Source: Trachythela sp. YZ-2020 (taxonomy: Eukaryota; Cnidaria; Anthozoa; Malacalcyonacea; Clavulariidae). From it: a stretch of DNA of 64,000 nt. Position 1 is the stretch's first letter; the number at the start of each line of letters is the position of its first letter. The notes beneath the pieces were generated by a model. The model was not told the origin of the DNA and ran no database searches. It saw only the letters and a list, made by a program, of their open reading frames with translations. Position numbers and translations under genes: made by a program. This document shows, in pieces, positions 11,828-25,600 of the stretch. The stretch is from assembly GCA_016169945.1 (NCBI GenBank), contig JADLSH010000190.1:310001-374000 (forward strand), read 5' to 3'.

Positions 11828-14812
11828 CTCCTCGGTTGTTTTGACAGCGAGTGGTTTTGTCTGTTCGTCTTTTTCATTTTCAATTTTTTCACTCTTGCTT
11901 TTCGAACATCTTTCATAGCGTAGACACAATAAAATTATGATCACGCCAAATACAGCGCAGACGGCAGCCAAGGCGTAGGTACAGTATGACATCATTCTGT
12001 ATTCTAAATGGACGAAAGAAAATTGAACTAATTGTTCACTCACGTACTGCTAATCACGATGGGCTCCTGTGCTTCAAGGCAGTATCTTATTTATTATTAT
12101 TATGTATTTAATTCCAAATATGCTTATATTACATTTTCTGAGCTATATTATTTTTTTATCTATTACACATTTGGAAGGAGGACTATAATAAACCCAAAAG
12201 GCTTTGCGAGTAGTCCTCCTTGATCAATATATTTAATGCTTATAATTACGTGTCCATCTCTAACTATCAGGTAAACATTGTTTATCAGTTCAACTGGAGT
12301 ACATAGCCACTATATACGTAACAATTACTAAATAGTAGATACACTATATATATCGTACTCTAAAAAATTAGTTTCCATAATGTACTCTATATTACTATAT
12401 ATATTTATAATATTATACTATATTACATATATATTTGTTATAGTTTGTCTTATAGATATATTTTCATTTCCTTTTTGAATTTCTTTTTTGTACATAAATC
12501 TCTTATTATTACTGGTAATCCGTTCCATATTTCTGTCCCTTTATTTTTTATTGAAATTATTTTTTTTATCTTAGGACCAATATACAAATAGAACATTTAG
12601 AACATTCATAACAAATGGAACATTTTCCGCACTGTTTGCAGACGACACCAAACTTTATCGAAACATAACATCACGAATTAAGTGACTGTGACCATCAACA
12701 TGAAGCATTGACCAACCTAGATCTATGGAGTCGGAATAACAACATGAAATTTAATCCGACAAAATGCAAGATATTATCCGTGACGCGAAAGAAAACCCCA
12801 ATCGCCTACAACTATAATCTAGGACTGAATGAGCTGCTGAGAGTTGAAGAGAAGAAAGATCTCAGAGTTATTATTTCTGGCAAGCTTCAGTGGAACTCCC
12901 ACATAAGCGAGATAACATCAAAGGCAAACAAACAACTCGGTGTTCTCAGTAGAACTTGTCCATCGTTAACGGACATCCAAGTTAGGCGTACACTTTACCT
13001 TTCGCTGGTTAAGTCTCAACTGTGCTATGCAACACAAGTGTGGTCCCCAGTCCAGAATAGATCACTAAGTGAAAGAGTCGAGAGAGTCCAAAGGAGAGCA
13101 ACCAAGTGGATCCTGAGAACCAAGACTGGAGAAATGTCGTACAAAGAAAACCTTCTATACCACTTTGTTATGACCGAGAGATCAAATATCTTGTTCTGTT
13201 TTTCAAGGCGCTGTACGGCTTTATTAATCTCAATTAAACGATTATGTTCCCTTCGTCGGACATGGCCGTACACGACTTAGTCAAGTTTCTAGTGTTGTTT
13301 TTCAAACTCCTTTGTGTAGAACTACTACCTTCCAGTCGTCTTTCTTTAATCGTATTGTCAAACCCTGGAATTCTGTGTGTAAAGATGTCCATCCTGACAC
13401 ATTTTCCAGTCCTATTTCTTTCAAGACCTTTCTCAAACATAAATATACTAATCTTCTTCACACAGTTTATGATGCTGATTTGTCTTGTACGTGGTCGTTA
13501 GTGCGTGACTGCATGTCCATGCCATAGGGCATAATTCAACATACTTTTCTGTCCGTCTGTTCATCTCATGTATGTCTATCTGTCTGTTTATTTCCAAAGT
13601 GTGTGTGTGTTTGTGTGTCTTTCTTCGACTCTTCCTTCTTTTCTTCATTCATTCGCTCATTTAATAATATACTATTTGTATTAATATATTTATCTATAAC
13701 ATTGAAGAACTTTTCATAATTTTACCTTCGCTGGCAGTTACCTCGAATGGGTCCTTACCAAGAGTCCCGTTCGTACCTTGCCTTTTTGGATCGCCAACTA
13801 GTGAATATGTTATATTCTTATTATAGATTTGTTTATAAAAAAATTGTAAACATTATAGATCCGAATAAATTTGTTAAATTTAAAAAATTTTTAATTTAAA
13901 ATTTAATCTAAACTAACTTTATTCATACCGGATAGCTCTATCAGTTCTAAACTGTTCTCCCTAGAGGTCCAGTAAGAGTCATCTCTTATTGATCCAGTGT
14001 TACTACAGGAGGAAACCTAAACTAAACTAACTTTATTTATACTGGATAGCTCTATCAGTTCTACACTGTTCTCCCTAGGTGTCCAGTAAGGATCATCTCT
14101 TATTGATCCAGTGTTACTACAGGAGGAAACCTAAACTAAACTAACTTTATCTATACTGGATAGCTCTATCAGTTTTAAACTCAGTGTTCTCCATAGAGGT
14201 GCAGTAAGGCCATCCCTTAATTATTTGTCCAGTGTTACTCCAGGAAACATGACTACTTGGAGAAAATCTGCGGTGTGATAGAGTCACAGAGATGAAACTA
14301 TCACGAAAGACACATGCACTAACCACTGTGCCATGCACCAACACCTCAATGGCCAACTTACTTCGCTTGTATGACTCTTCAAACTTGTGTCTCACAACAT
14401 TATTCAGGGGTTGCTTTGCAACACACTGACAGCCAGTTACCATGTAGGCCAGCTTTACCAAGAATTCATCTGCTGTAGGCAACAGGTAGGTTACATTGAC
14501 CAACTGATAACCGGAGGCAACACAATTGGAACACGGCGAGTCTCCAGGAACACATTTTGTAAACATGTAACCTTTTAGTTCAGCACCGTACTTTTTTGAA
14601 TCAATATCGCTCGTGAAGTATTGCTTCTTGAGTGCTTGATCTTCATGCATTGAACACGATTTCACTTCTGTCACTGAAGCGAAATGCAGAGAATAAATTT
14701 GAGGGACGTTTGATGTCATCGTGACATAAAATGTTTAGATATATCTACCTTTTGTAAACAGAATAAACGCCAAAACACAAACAGTGTTGAATGCAAGATA
14801 TCTGGAATACAT
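11828..14812 (-). CDS. Unrecognised secreted-type cysteine-rich single-pass membrane protein (3 exons seen)
   Basis: Three minus-strand exons join in phase: 14812-14749 (signal peptide MYSRYLAFNTVCVLAFILFT), 14673-14362 and 12003-11828. Exon 2 encodes about 104 residues with six cysteines, including KC-VPGDSPC-SNC and a terminal GCQC, plus one NVT glycosylation site. Exon 3 encodes a hydrophobic helix (CTYALAAVCAVFGVIIILLC) followed by a charged cytoplasmic tail (RYERCSKSKSEKIENEKDEQ). The reading runs 184 codons and is open at the exon 3 donor (GAG|GTGAGC); the final exon was not found. The C-x-PG-x-x-C and GCxC spacing recalls short cystine-knot ligands such as Spätzle or IL-17, but no family is firmly recognised. 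The membrane anchor is unusual for those. The sequence after exon 2's donor is unspliced SINE. Confidence 0.6.
12615..13527 (+). mobile_element. Degraded LINE reverse-transcriptase fragment
   Basis: The FADDTKLY motif of a non-LTR reverse transcriptase is read near 12630, then after a frameshift and stop the thumb/C-terminal region (LDLWSRNNNMKFNPTKCK, RTLYLSLVKSQLCYATQVW, VERVQRRATKWIL) at 12700-13190, and after another frameshift the typical C-terminus (SFFNRIVKPWNSVCKDV) up to a stop near 13526. It resembles CR1/Jockey-type elements. The catalytic palm N-terminal to FADD and the endonuclease are missing, so it is inactive. It sits in the intron between exons 2 and 3 of the membrane-protein gene. 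Confidence 0.85.
13528..13905. other. AT-rich sequence 3' of the LINE
   Basis: Probably LINE 3' untranslated remnant and intron. A GT-rich stretch lies at about 13598-13617. Nothing else is supported. Confidence 0.35.
13906..14345 (-). repeat. SINE with three tandem tail units (CTATCCAGTATAAATAAAG family)
   Basis: Reverse-oriented copy of the dominant SINE family of this window. Three ~110-bp tail modules (13906-14010, 14020-14130, 14135-14235) precede a tRNA-like head (reverse complement of a GTGGTTAGTGCATGTG-type A box) at about 14290-14345. The head overlaps the non-coding sequence just after exon 2 of the membrane-protein gene. Confidence 0.8.
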
Positions 14813-16646
14813 ACTAGATAGAGAAGAACGGAAAATATAAAATACATGCTGCGCAATTGACTTCAAAAATTCCACTTAAAATGAGTAAAACTAAAATGTA
14901 CTAACGTCTCGTTCTATCTTTTCATGCCTCTAGGCTTGCTCAAATAGATATATAACAACTTAACAATTACAAAGCTTTATATGAACAATTACGACTATTT
15001 ACCATCACACTGACAACACAGACTAATACAAACACTAGGGGGCCGAAATTTGTATACGAGTATATAATGGAGAAGCTTATATGATCAGACAATAAAATAC
15101 CAAGATCACCAGGTAGAAATTACCCTGCACGTAGTATTTAATTAAACATTCCTAACATACACAGTTATATATAACAGTATTTTTGCCTTATAGCCTCTTG
15201 CAAAATTGTTTAATATTTTCACCTTAAAATAGTTTTCCTTACGACACCTTTTCTATCAACTTTTAGTTTGAATACAAAGTACTACTATGCATGATTTTTG
15301 AATCTTTATCTTTTATTGATGAACAAATACCTTTGTCTGGCACGAGCAATTACCTTTAGCTGTTTAACCAAAAGGCAGGATTTCCGTTCTGAATTATTAC
15401 GAAACGTCGTTGAATTTAGCTAGAAAATATTATGAAGAATCATGCACTAAAATTGTATTTGCAACTGCCAGTTTTTTGGTCAAAACTGCCTTCGGGTATG
15501 ATTGAAATGTAGACTAATAAGTTATCTTCTAGTGTTGACATTTAAACAAAGCTTATTGCCGATAAGAGCTATACTTCAGATTAACACATTCTGGCATATA
15601 CTGGAGCTACAGCACTAGAAGAATTGACCATATAGATAACAAGAATGACCTACCTTTTATCGTACTATTTGACAGATAAATTTGATGGTATGTACCACGC
15701 TTAGCTATACTGTGATTATTTATCGTCACATGCACGTAAAAGCAATCAAATTAACAATTTAATGACAATATACAAAACGGAAATTTTGCTGTGTTAAAAC
15801 TAACAAATCACTGTGGCATATCAATGGCGCGGGCATAAATTAAAACAGTCTCAGTTATTTGTCAAGATAACGTAATTATTGAATAAAAAGGGAAGAGTTT
15901 TAATTGGGCGACAAAGGGTGTCTTAATTCCATTAAATTAGATAGCTAGATTTCACTGAACACAATCGTGAAGCAGATGTTGGTCAAAGTGAGAAAGTAAT
16001 GTTAACTCTTTTCGTATATGAAGAATTAACAGAGAAAGAAGTAGTTTAGTTTTCTTGCTAAGAGCAGAAAGCTTGACCACCATTTATTTGCTGCGCTGGC
16101 CTCCTAGTGAGACCCGTCTTCAGAAGAAACTATAAACTGCTTACAAGTAAACTGGCTCTTTTCCAAGTGTCATGACTCCACAGCGAAAATCGAACCCACG
16201 ATCTCAGAGGTGAAAGGCGTTAATGCGCTGACGTCTGCGCCACCGAAATATGGGATCTTCAGGTGGCTGAAAAATTCCCGTTAGTGCCTAGTGGGCTGCT
16301 TAAATTATTGAAACATTCCATAATTATATTTATTTCAATTATATAAAAATATTGGTATACTTACAAAATCGTTAAAATAATATTTAAATTTAGCCTACAA
16401 TTGAAAAATTCATTTCCAATTCATTGTCTACACACTGCAGTATATGATTCCTGGTGCTACTTTGTGTTAATAATATATTATAGTTAAAGATTTACTCTAG
16501 GTATATGGCGAAACTGACGTAAGCGTCACTTGCTATATATATATGCAGTAGCTTATATCCCCCTTGATATATATGCAGTAGATATTTTCGATAGTGCTAT
16601 ACGCAGTCAGTACACAACACAGCTACTTAGTTCACTCACTCACAGG
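14813..16646. other. Intergenic region between the membrane-protein gene and citron kinase
   Basis: AT-rich and without a supported gene. Contains a MITE fragment (about 15963-16050) and a tRNA-derived SINE (about 15960-16262). A TATATATATGCAGTAG doublet lies at about 16530-16575. Confidence 0.5.
15960..16262 (-). repeat. Second type of tRNA-derived SINE
   Basis: The minus strand reads GGTGGCGCAGACGTCAGCGC, a tRNA-like A box, then GTGGGTTCGATTTTCGC, a near-consensus B box, about 45 bp further on. The body continues to about 15960. It differs from the two SINE families seen more often in this window. Confidence 0.6.
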
Positions 16647-18127
16647 TCAGCGTCGAAGCGAGTTGCGGAGAAATCGCTTGGGGTCTTTTGAAAAAGCACT
16701 GAACGAGGGCGGGGGTTCGTTTTCACACCCAATAGCCGTGTGAAGTCGTTTTCGTCCCTGCCTCGTCTCAGAGGGTTCATTTTCTGTCGCTGACGAGTTG
16801 GTAGCAACGTTGTTCAGTACTGGCGTGAGGTTGCCTTGGTAACATAGGAGGTGAATTTCATCTGACATCGAGCTGACGAGATAGATCGCGCCAGGTGAGA
16901 TGGCCGGCCCAAGAATACGTGGTCTGGTGATCTCTGCAAACTTTCGAGATATCGTTCTGAATGTAGAAAGTGTTTGTAGATGGAATATTCGAACGAAAAT
17001 TTATATATATATTTAACTTAGGCCCTCTGGCACCGGAATCGCAGGGCCGCAGATTCGATTCCTGTAGCGCTCTAACCAACTGAGCTACAGTGTCCAGTTG
17101 CTGAGCATTAACCGCAAATTCGTGTATATATGATTGGAGTAATGGCCAGTATAAGGTATGGGTAAATATCAAGATTTTTTTCGGCATCTCGTTCGGCTAG
17201 GTCTAAAAATGTATATAAATTTTCGTTCGAATATTCCATCTACAAACACCTTCTATTATTAGTCCTATTGGACGAGATGCCGAAACAAATCTTCATAATC
17301 AGACAACTGCATATTGCAGGAATCGAACTCTTGTCACAGAAGGTGAAAGTGCTAGATGCATCATTGCACCACAAACATACAACAATACAACGACTTACCC
17401 CAGTTTGTCAAGTGGAGGAATCTGGCAGATCTCGATCGAGTTGAAATGAGTCACATATAGGTATGGCTCTTGATAAGCTAAAACACAAATTGTGATGAAT
17501 TATTTTTGACGAACAAGCATTCATAACCGGCTGCTGACCTCCTGTCGAAGTGTTTTTAATGTTTTTCAGGTGGTCCAGACACAAACCACGGCAGCCCAAT
17601 TATACATTCAACAGTCTTACAATATCGCGCTAGGTTACTTTCTTACCAAATGAGAGTGGAAGACCCGTCCATTTCAAATCATCTTTTCTTGTTCGCTTGC
17701 CGTTAGCATCAACGAACACACCAAAACCTAAATAGATTCAGTGCATGGTTTAATTATGATCAACTCAGCGAGAAACAAGTGGAATTCGTACGTTTCAGAA
17801 AGCGTTACAGGACAGCAGGTGATGGTCAACTTCAGAAATGTTGACACTTACATGAGCAAGAAAAGTAACCTACATCTCTCAGTCTCTATTCTATATATTT
17901 GGCTCAACGGGGTCCGAGTTTTCACTCAAAGAAGTCTCTTACCATTAAAACAAAGCAGGAATTCCTCTTGCTCAGACGATCTTGAAACTTGAAGAACATC
18001 AACAGGAAAACTGTTCGCTTGGCTTGCATGGTAAACAGCAAATGCCAGGGTCGTGTCTTTACAGTCTAAGTAATCTGTCAAGAAGAAGACGATAACCATC
18101 ACCACCACCATCATCACCACTATCTTT

Positions 18128-18164
<37 letters not shown>

Positions 18165-21100
18165 CAATCATCATCATCATCATCACCAACACCATCACAT
18201 CACTATCACCATCTATATCAGCATTATCAACACCACCACTCATCACTACCACCATCATCACCACCACCACCAACAGACACAATCATCACCATCACCACCG
18301 ACATCATCATCATCATGATCCCGCCACCACCACTACCATTACCACCACCTTCAAAAAACCACACCATAACTACCATCATCATCATCATCATCACCATCAC
18401 ACCACTATCATCATCATCACCATCACACCACTATCACCATCACACCACTATCATCATCATCACCATCACACCACTACCATCACCACCACACCACTATCAT
18501 CACCAATCACACCACTATCATCATCATCATCAACATCACCATCACACCACTACCATCACCATCACACCACTATCATAATCATCACCATCGTCATCACCAT
18601 CACACCACTATCATCATCATCACCATCACTACCATTACCGCCATCATCATCTTACCTTTGATAGTGAACTGTCGCAAATCAATTTGATAAAACTTGTTCG
18701 AACCAACGATAATTTTGGTATTTGAGAACAAGATACAACTGCAAGGCTCACTGCTGTCAATTTCCTTTCTCGTAACGAAACAGCTCATCGAAGTATTAAA
18801 TCTTAAAATTGAGATTTTGTTTGGCAAAGCAGCACACAGGTACATCCCATCTTCAACCTTGTAAGAAAAAAGAAATAGATTGAAAATTTGAATGGTTGAA
18901 TCTAGTTTAGTTTTGTAAAGTACGATTCAAAAACTAAACTAAACTGGCTATATTTATACTGGATAGCTCTATCAGTTCGAAACTATTCTTCCTAGAGGTC
19001 CAGTAAGGCCATCCCTTATTCGTCCAGTGTTATTACAGAATGAAACTTAAACTAACTGTATTTAAACTGGATACAGTAGCTCTATCAATTGTAAACTGTT
19101 CTTCCTAGAGATCCAGTAAGAGCCGCCACTTATTGGTCCAGTGTTACTACAGGAAAAATATTAGCAATTTTGACCTTGCATTTATATATTTTTACCTTCT
19201 TTGAGGCGAAGAGATGGCAATTCGTGATGTTTCCCACATTTTGGAAATCAAGAGGAGCTAAAGGCACTTCACGTGATTGCTTCGTGCAAGCTTCGAGTTG
19301 TTTCAGATCAACGGATAACAATTCTCGATCAACTCCTAAAAATGTATAAGAAAAAACGATCATGCATGAAGTTCGTCGCAGCTACTCATTTCTTGACGAA
19401 GGGCTTCGCTCAAAACCTCGAAGAGTTTTAAAACTTTTTCAGCTAATTCAGATACAAACCACGGCATTTTAAGGTAAATATACCTGATATAAGGAGCACC
19501 AATCCAAGCTGTTTCTCGATCTTGATTTGATAAACATTCTTCACTCCAGGTATTTGACGAGGTCTGTTGTCCTGATCTGGTTTTCCCACAGGTAATATAA
19601 ACAATCCTTCTTCAGCACCCAGCAGTATGAACTAGATAACGGATAGGAATATCAGTGAATTATTGTAGCAGAGTGGTTATTGCATGTGCCTTTCACTTCT
19701 GTGATCGGGGATTGGTTTATACTGCATACGCAGTTGTCTGATTGTGATTTTATGTGAGAAGAGTGCTTCCAGTTTGACTCAACGAAACACCACGGGTTTT
19801 CTACGAGTGTTCAGGTTTCCTCCTCTAGTAACACAGGGCAAATAAGGGATGGCCCTTACTGGACTACTAAAGAGAACAGTTTAGAAAATAAAGTTAGTTT
19901 AGTTTAGGTTTCCTCCGGTAGTAACACTGGAGCAATAAGAGATGTCCCTTACTGGACCTCTAGGGAGAACAGTTTAGAACTGATAGAGCTATCCAGTATA
20001 TATAAAGTTAGTTTCGTTTAGGTTTCCTCCTGTAGTAACACTGGACCAATAAGAGATGACTCTTACTGGACCTCTAGGGAGAACAGTTTAGAACTGATAG
20101 AGCTATCCAGTATAAATAAAGTTATTCTAGAATATTAAAAAATAATTTAAAAGAGAAAAAACCTTATCATTTAGAACACCGGTTGTGTTAATATCCAAGC
20201 ATTCATCGCCTTTCATCCCAAGTAACAAATTACCATTGATTTTCTATCAAAAATAAACAAATTTTAAAAAATAGAATACTTTACCCAACTTATGCACGAA
20301 ATAAAATTTGCATAAAGAACAATCGGTACAAAGTTCAATATGCTAATTTAAAAAATAAAATATTTTGACAGATATTGTCGGGTTTTTTCCATGTTGACAT
20401 ATTTCCTGGAAAGTACTTCACGCATTACAAGCCAGCAAATGGTGGTCAACTGTTAATGTTAATTCTTTTCATTATATGTCTTGTATTTGGTGACAGAATA
20501 GGAAATGACCAGATGGGCCACTCAGCAGTGCAACGTGACCCCCTATTTTTATGCAGTTTTCTGGCCAGAATAATGGCGGACCAGCCAGTTCAGCGTGTTT
20601 ATTGGCCAGAAAATGCAATTGACTGACTAGAATAATGGTAATGAACATGCGTAATGCGACATGCGCAGCGTCAAAAACTTCAAAGGTTCCGCCTCAAGTG
20701 GCCCTTCTAGAAGAAGAATTTTGCAAAGTGGAAGAAACACTGACAAAATGGTTATAACGCCATGTTACGAGTCACGAATATTTCTCTTTGATCTTGACCC
20801 CAATCCTGACCCAATCTCTAACCCTAACCCTAACCCTAACCTGTGTGCGTAACATGAACTTAGAACCGACAAAATGGCGGCCATTTTGTTGCGAATTTCG
20901 TGAATATTTCGGATGAATTTCAGCTATTTCTGCTTTTTACACATCCTTTTAGTACAAAAATAAAATAGGGAACAAAACACTAAGCGAAATTACACTTTAA
21001 TGCTGAGTTCGCAACATAAAATTTGCACATCGTTTGGAAAAGTGATATGCAATTTTCACTATTTTGGCCAAAACGATGTCGGCAAATTTGCACATCGTTA

Positions 21101-22614
21101 ATTCGAACCCTGCGGCTGTAATGATCACTGAAACGCATCAATACAATGGTGCACCGTAGCTCATGCAAACACCCAAATCATACATAATAATAACAAGCAA
21201 TACAACCAGCAACCTGCTCATTATTTGGTACAGTCGTTGAATTTCTTTCTTTCACGGTATTCTCCAGAGCTCGTATCCATCTTTGTTTCTCAGGGAAACT
21301 GGGCGCTAGTAAGAACAAAGTGCGACCGGGCCAGCAAGTAGTCTGGGGACGAACCTCGACAGAGAATACGTAAGGTAGGTCTGTTGCCGCTGCTCCGAGA
21401 AGATCTGAGCCCGCGACGGCTGAATGAACTTTGACCTCATTTTCGTCAGAGCAAAGATTGAAATTCTCACATTGTTGGTCTAGTGGGAAAAATGCGAAAA
21501 TATGTTATGAATTTATCAGTCGTTAGTGCAGGTTCCTTTCACCATTTGTGACCGGGATTTGATTCTTGCAATATGCAGTTGTCTGATTATAATTTCACCT
21601 CAGTCACATGTGAGAAGAGTGCTTCCAGTTTGACTCTACCAAACATCGCAGGTTTTCTATGGGTACTCCAGTTTCCTCGTGCAGTAACGCTGCATCGATA
21701 AGAGACGATCCTTCCTGGACTTCTAGGGAGAACAGTTTGGAACTGATAGAGCTATCCAACATGAATAATGTTAGTTCTATTTAGCTAACATTTCACTAGT
21801 AAAAAACAAACAAATATTTTTTACCAGGATTATTTTTGTCCGCAGCTTCAGAGACAATCAACTTTCCATCTTTCAAAGAAACCCATTTCGTGTCCCAGCC
21901 ATTCTTGGCAGAACCATTTCTGTAAGCGAGAAAACAATTATGTATATGACCATGCTTTGTAGCTGTCTGTCTATAGTTTGCCTACTCAGACAATCCTAAC
22001 GGGTCTATATGTGTAAATACGCCATTAGACGAACTATCAGGAGAAGAACAGGTAACAGGTTTACGAAAATAATGCAATATTTTCATGGATGGAAAAAATC
22101 TATTCCAGCTCCATTTATAGAATAGAGAGATTAACAATAATTGTCCCTTTTGTTGTCGTCAGATGAACTATTGTAACTACTAACCTGGGAACCTTCAGGC
22201 AGCCCATCATACAAATTTCTTTGCCATCACTAAGATCACTGCCAGGTGAACTCAGTAAGGATGTTTCAGTCCTGGATCCACGCAATACCTCGCTGAAATG
22301 TTCCACATATTGACTGGGTAGACCACATGTACGAGGCAAGGACATCGAGCACTTGCAATGACACACTATACCACATTCTACAGAATAAAAACACCAGCCA
22401 TATAATATTAAGTGCTGGAAATATTACTCAAAAATATTATAATGCCTGATGCCTACCTGTGCACTTCGAAACTTGTCTCCCAAACAAAATACTGTCGAGA
22501 CAAACTGGACAACGAGTTGCTCGCATATTTAGCACAACAGTAAACCTAGAAAAGAAAATATATATTGTTTGAATACTGGTCGCGCGTACTGGATAGCTCA
22601 GTTCTGTCGAAATT

Positions 22615-22698
<84 letters not shown>

Positions 22699-25600
22699 GG
22701 TTAACTTTATTTATAGAGGGTAACACCTATTACAAATTAATCTGTATTCTTCCTAGTGACCCTCTAAGTCAGTCAAGGTAGGTTTGTCAAGGTTAATCCC
22801 TAAGGGTTGGTTTTTAGCGAGGGAGGAAAACCGGAGTACCCGGAGGAAAACCCTCGAAGCACAGGAGAGAACCAACCAATCTCAACTTACATGAGTTTAT
22901 CAAGGACACTGGCGTTACCCAACCTAAGTAAATCCCTGCCCTCGACCTGCTGTATAGCCAGCTTAACTCAGAGGTAAGGGGCAGCGCGCTAACCGCATCT
23001 GCCACCCGTGCTTCCCTACAAATTGCTCTCCCTGCAGGTCCAGTAACGTCATCCTTTATTTGTCCAGAGATACTACGTGAAGATACAGGAGTACCCCGTG
23101 TACAGTACAAAGAACTGCATTTTGCAGGCATCGAACCCTGGTCATATCGACGTGAAAGATACATGCACTAGGCCACTGTGTCACCAATACCCCTATTGTA
23201 CTTACCGATGTGGGATATTGTGATGCATTCGTTCCTTCGGTCTATGTGTAGAACAGGACAAATTTTTCCTCTTGCGTGAGACGTTGGGTGTCAGAGTGGA
23301 TCCAGGGCTTGGCTGTCGGCTCGGAGATTGCTGGATAGCAGAGATCACAGCTAATGATTGGTTAGAACGAGCCACTGTTGCATTTGGTGTCAGGTGACAA
23401 CGACCTTTCCAATATGTTACTGGGTGAAAAAGAAATTGGATTCAGTAAGTCTTTACTGTTGTTTGTAAACACCTCAATGTGAAAAAAAACTCGGCTAGCG
23501 TTTTTCAAAACACTTTTCAGAGTTTCAAATCACTTTCTCAATCATTAATAATTCATGAGCAAAACATAATGATAAACAGCTAGCGATTTGGAAAAGTGGT
23601 AAATAAAGCTCCATAGATTAGGACAACTTTCCTAAATACTGATTTGCTTAAAAAGTTAATATCTAACACACTCGAAAACAATTGATAATCTGATTTCCAA
23701 ACACTTTTAAAAACTCAACGTTAGGGTTAAAAACTCGGCTAACATCGTCTTTTTCAACAAACTTCTTCGCCTGTTTTTAAATTGGATAATAAATGGTTTT
23801 TCGTGTATTATATAATATGCAAAAACTGTTGACTACCTTTCTCTCTCGTCTCGTCAAGTTCCTCCTTGATTTTATTCAACTCTTGTTGAAGTTGTGAACG
23901 ATTAGCTCGTTCTCTTTCCAACGCTTGTTGGAGTTCACTCCATTGATACGGAATGAAATTATTCTCGTCTGAATGTTGTTTTCGTGAACTAATCAGGTTG
24001 GATACTCCCAGACGCTAAAGGCGAGAAAAACAAAAATTAAACTAAACTAACTTTATTTATACTAAATTGCTCTTTCAAATATTCTAAACTATTCTTCCTT
24101 GAGGTGAAGTAAGAGACACAATGTTCAGGAAACCTTTGTTTAGGAAACTTATATGAGTGACAAACTAAACTAACTTTATTTATACTGGATAGTTCTATCA
24201 GTTCTAAACTGTCCTCCCTAGAGGTCCAGTAAGAGTCATCTCTTATTGATCCAGTGTTACTGCAGGAGGAAACCTAAACTAAACTAACTTTATTTATACT
24301 GGATAGCTCTATCAGTTCTAAACTGTTCTCCCTAGAGGTCGGCCAGTAAGGGCAGATTTTATTGGTCCAGTGTTACTACAGACAGGGGAACATTTCACTA
24401 TAAAACGTACCTTCCATTTTGACGTTTTACATTCCGCCTTAGACTGCAAGAAATCGATCAATTTCGACTGCTGGGCACTTGTCGAGACTAACTTGACTTT
24501 CTCCTCAGCATGCAGTGACTTCAACGTCTCTAGGTGTTCCGTCACGGCGCTGTTCTCCGTCAACATTTCATCTTGTCGTTCTTTCAATTCCTGTAGCTCT
24601 TGCTCAAGCTTCGACTTGACTGTCTCCAGTGAAGACATCGCATTCTTTCGTTGTTCGACCTGAAGATAATTAAACAAGAACTGAATAGCTGGGAAAACGT
24701 GAACATTAGCCAGGGTGTTTGTGGTATCTCTTACCTCTTCAAGTAAGGATTTCTTGGCAGTCAATTCTTTCTCCATTTTCCGCTCTAAAGATTTCAAATT
24801 CAGTTCGGACCTTCCAAGTTGAGTCCCCTGTTCAGAAATCTAGAAATAAAAACAATTCCTTAGATACTACCTAGTCTCACTTGCAAAGCTAAACGCATGA
24901 ACTTTATAATATCATTACCGTTTGTTTATACTCCTCGATCAATTTTCGACACTTTTCAAGTTGGTCGTTATTTTCCTGGTCGCCATCTTCTCTGCTTCTA
25001 AACAACAGTGAATAAAAACTGTAATTCCATATTTTCAATAATTTAAACAATCATTTTCTGATTAGACGGACAGTATTAAGAAAATGCGTCGCTTACAATT
25101 CTTGTTCGAATCTCGTTTCGTATTTCTCATTTGATAGCAATAATTGTTTTCTAAAACAAAGAAGAAATTAGTAAATTCATTGCTTATTATCACGTTGTTA
25201 AGTTCGAGGTCGGAACATTCTGAAAATAATTTTTCAGCGAGTGACTCGACTACATTTTCGACCCCACAAGTTACATTATTCCTACACTGTTGAAGCGATA
25301 CTTTCTTTTATAATAGTTTGCGTTCTGTGGTACTACCTAACATAACCGGACAATCTGAAGCTATCACTACAATCTGAAGACCACGCCATCACTCAATAAC
25401 CATGACAACAATCACTATGGATGGTAACAGATGGTAAACTTACTTTTCGATCTCCAGTTGTATATTTCTTTCATCCAATTCATCATTCAAAATTTCGAGT
25501 TCTTCAATTTGACCTTCGAGCATTGAACATGTCGTTTTAAGAGCTTCAATTGTCTATAGAGAACAATAAGATAAACATTAACGGTTTTCAGATGGTCGCC

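Larger units (their letters stand above)
16647..20243 (-). other. CIT: Citron CNH domain and short C-terminal tail
   Basis: Residues about 1526-1850 form the CNH beta-propeller ([87 protein letters not shown]). The tail after [10 protein letters not shown] is about 55 residues, shorter than in vertebrates and without a recognised PDZ-binding end (final residues NSLRR). Confidence 0.92.
21214..23419 (-). other. CIT: Citron C1 zinc finger and PH domain
   Basis: HHNIPHRF begins the C1 domain (about residues 1305-1355), followed by the paired cysteines [22 protein letters not shown] and CGLP. The PH domain follows (about 1400-1520): [20 protein letters not shown] and the conserved [19 protein letters not shown]. 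In citron this part helps membrane/furrow targeting. Confidence 0.92.

Noticed and set aside
12708..13280. Functional reverse-transcriptase gene
   Set aside because: Frameshifts and a stop on both sides, and missing N-terminal domains, show a dead LINE fragment.
17025..17095. tRNA gene
   Set aside because: Only the A-box half is convincing; no anticodon arm or acceptor stem forms.
17926..18845. Long His/Thr- and Met/Val-rich open frames
   Set aside because: They are translations of the CAT/CAC microsatellite in both directions; real citron exons lie on either side.
20816..20841. Telomere or chromosome end
   Set aside because: Only about four TAACCC units, with coding exons of citron on both sides.
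18089..22700. CRISPR-like arrays
   Set aside because: The repeats are microsatellites and SINE modules without unique spacers; the genome is animal.
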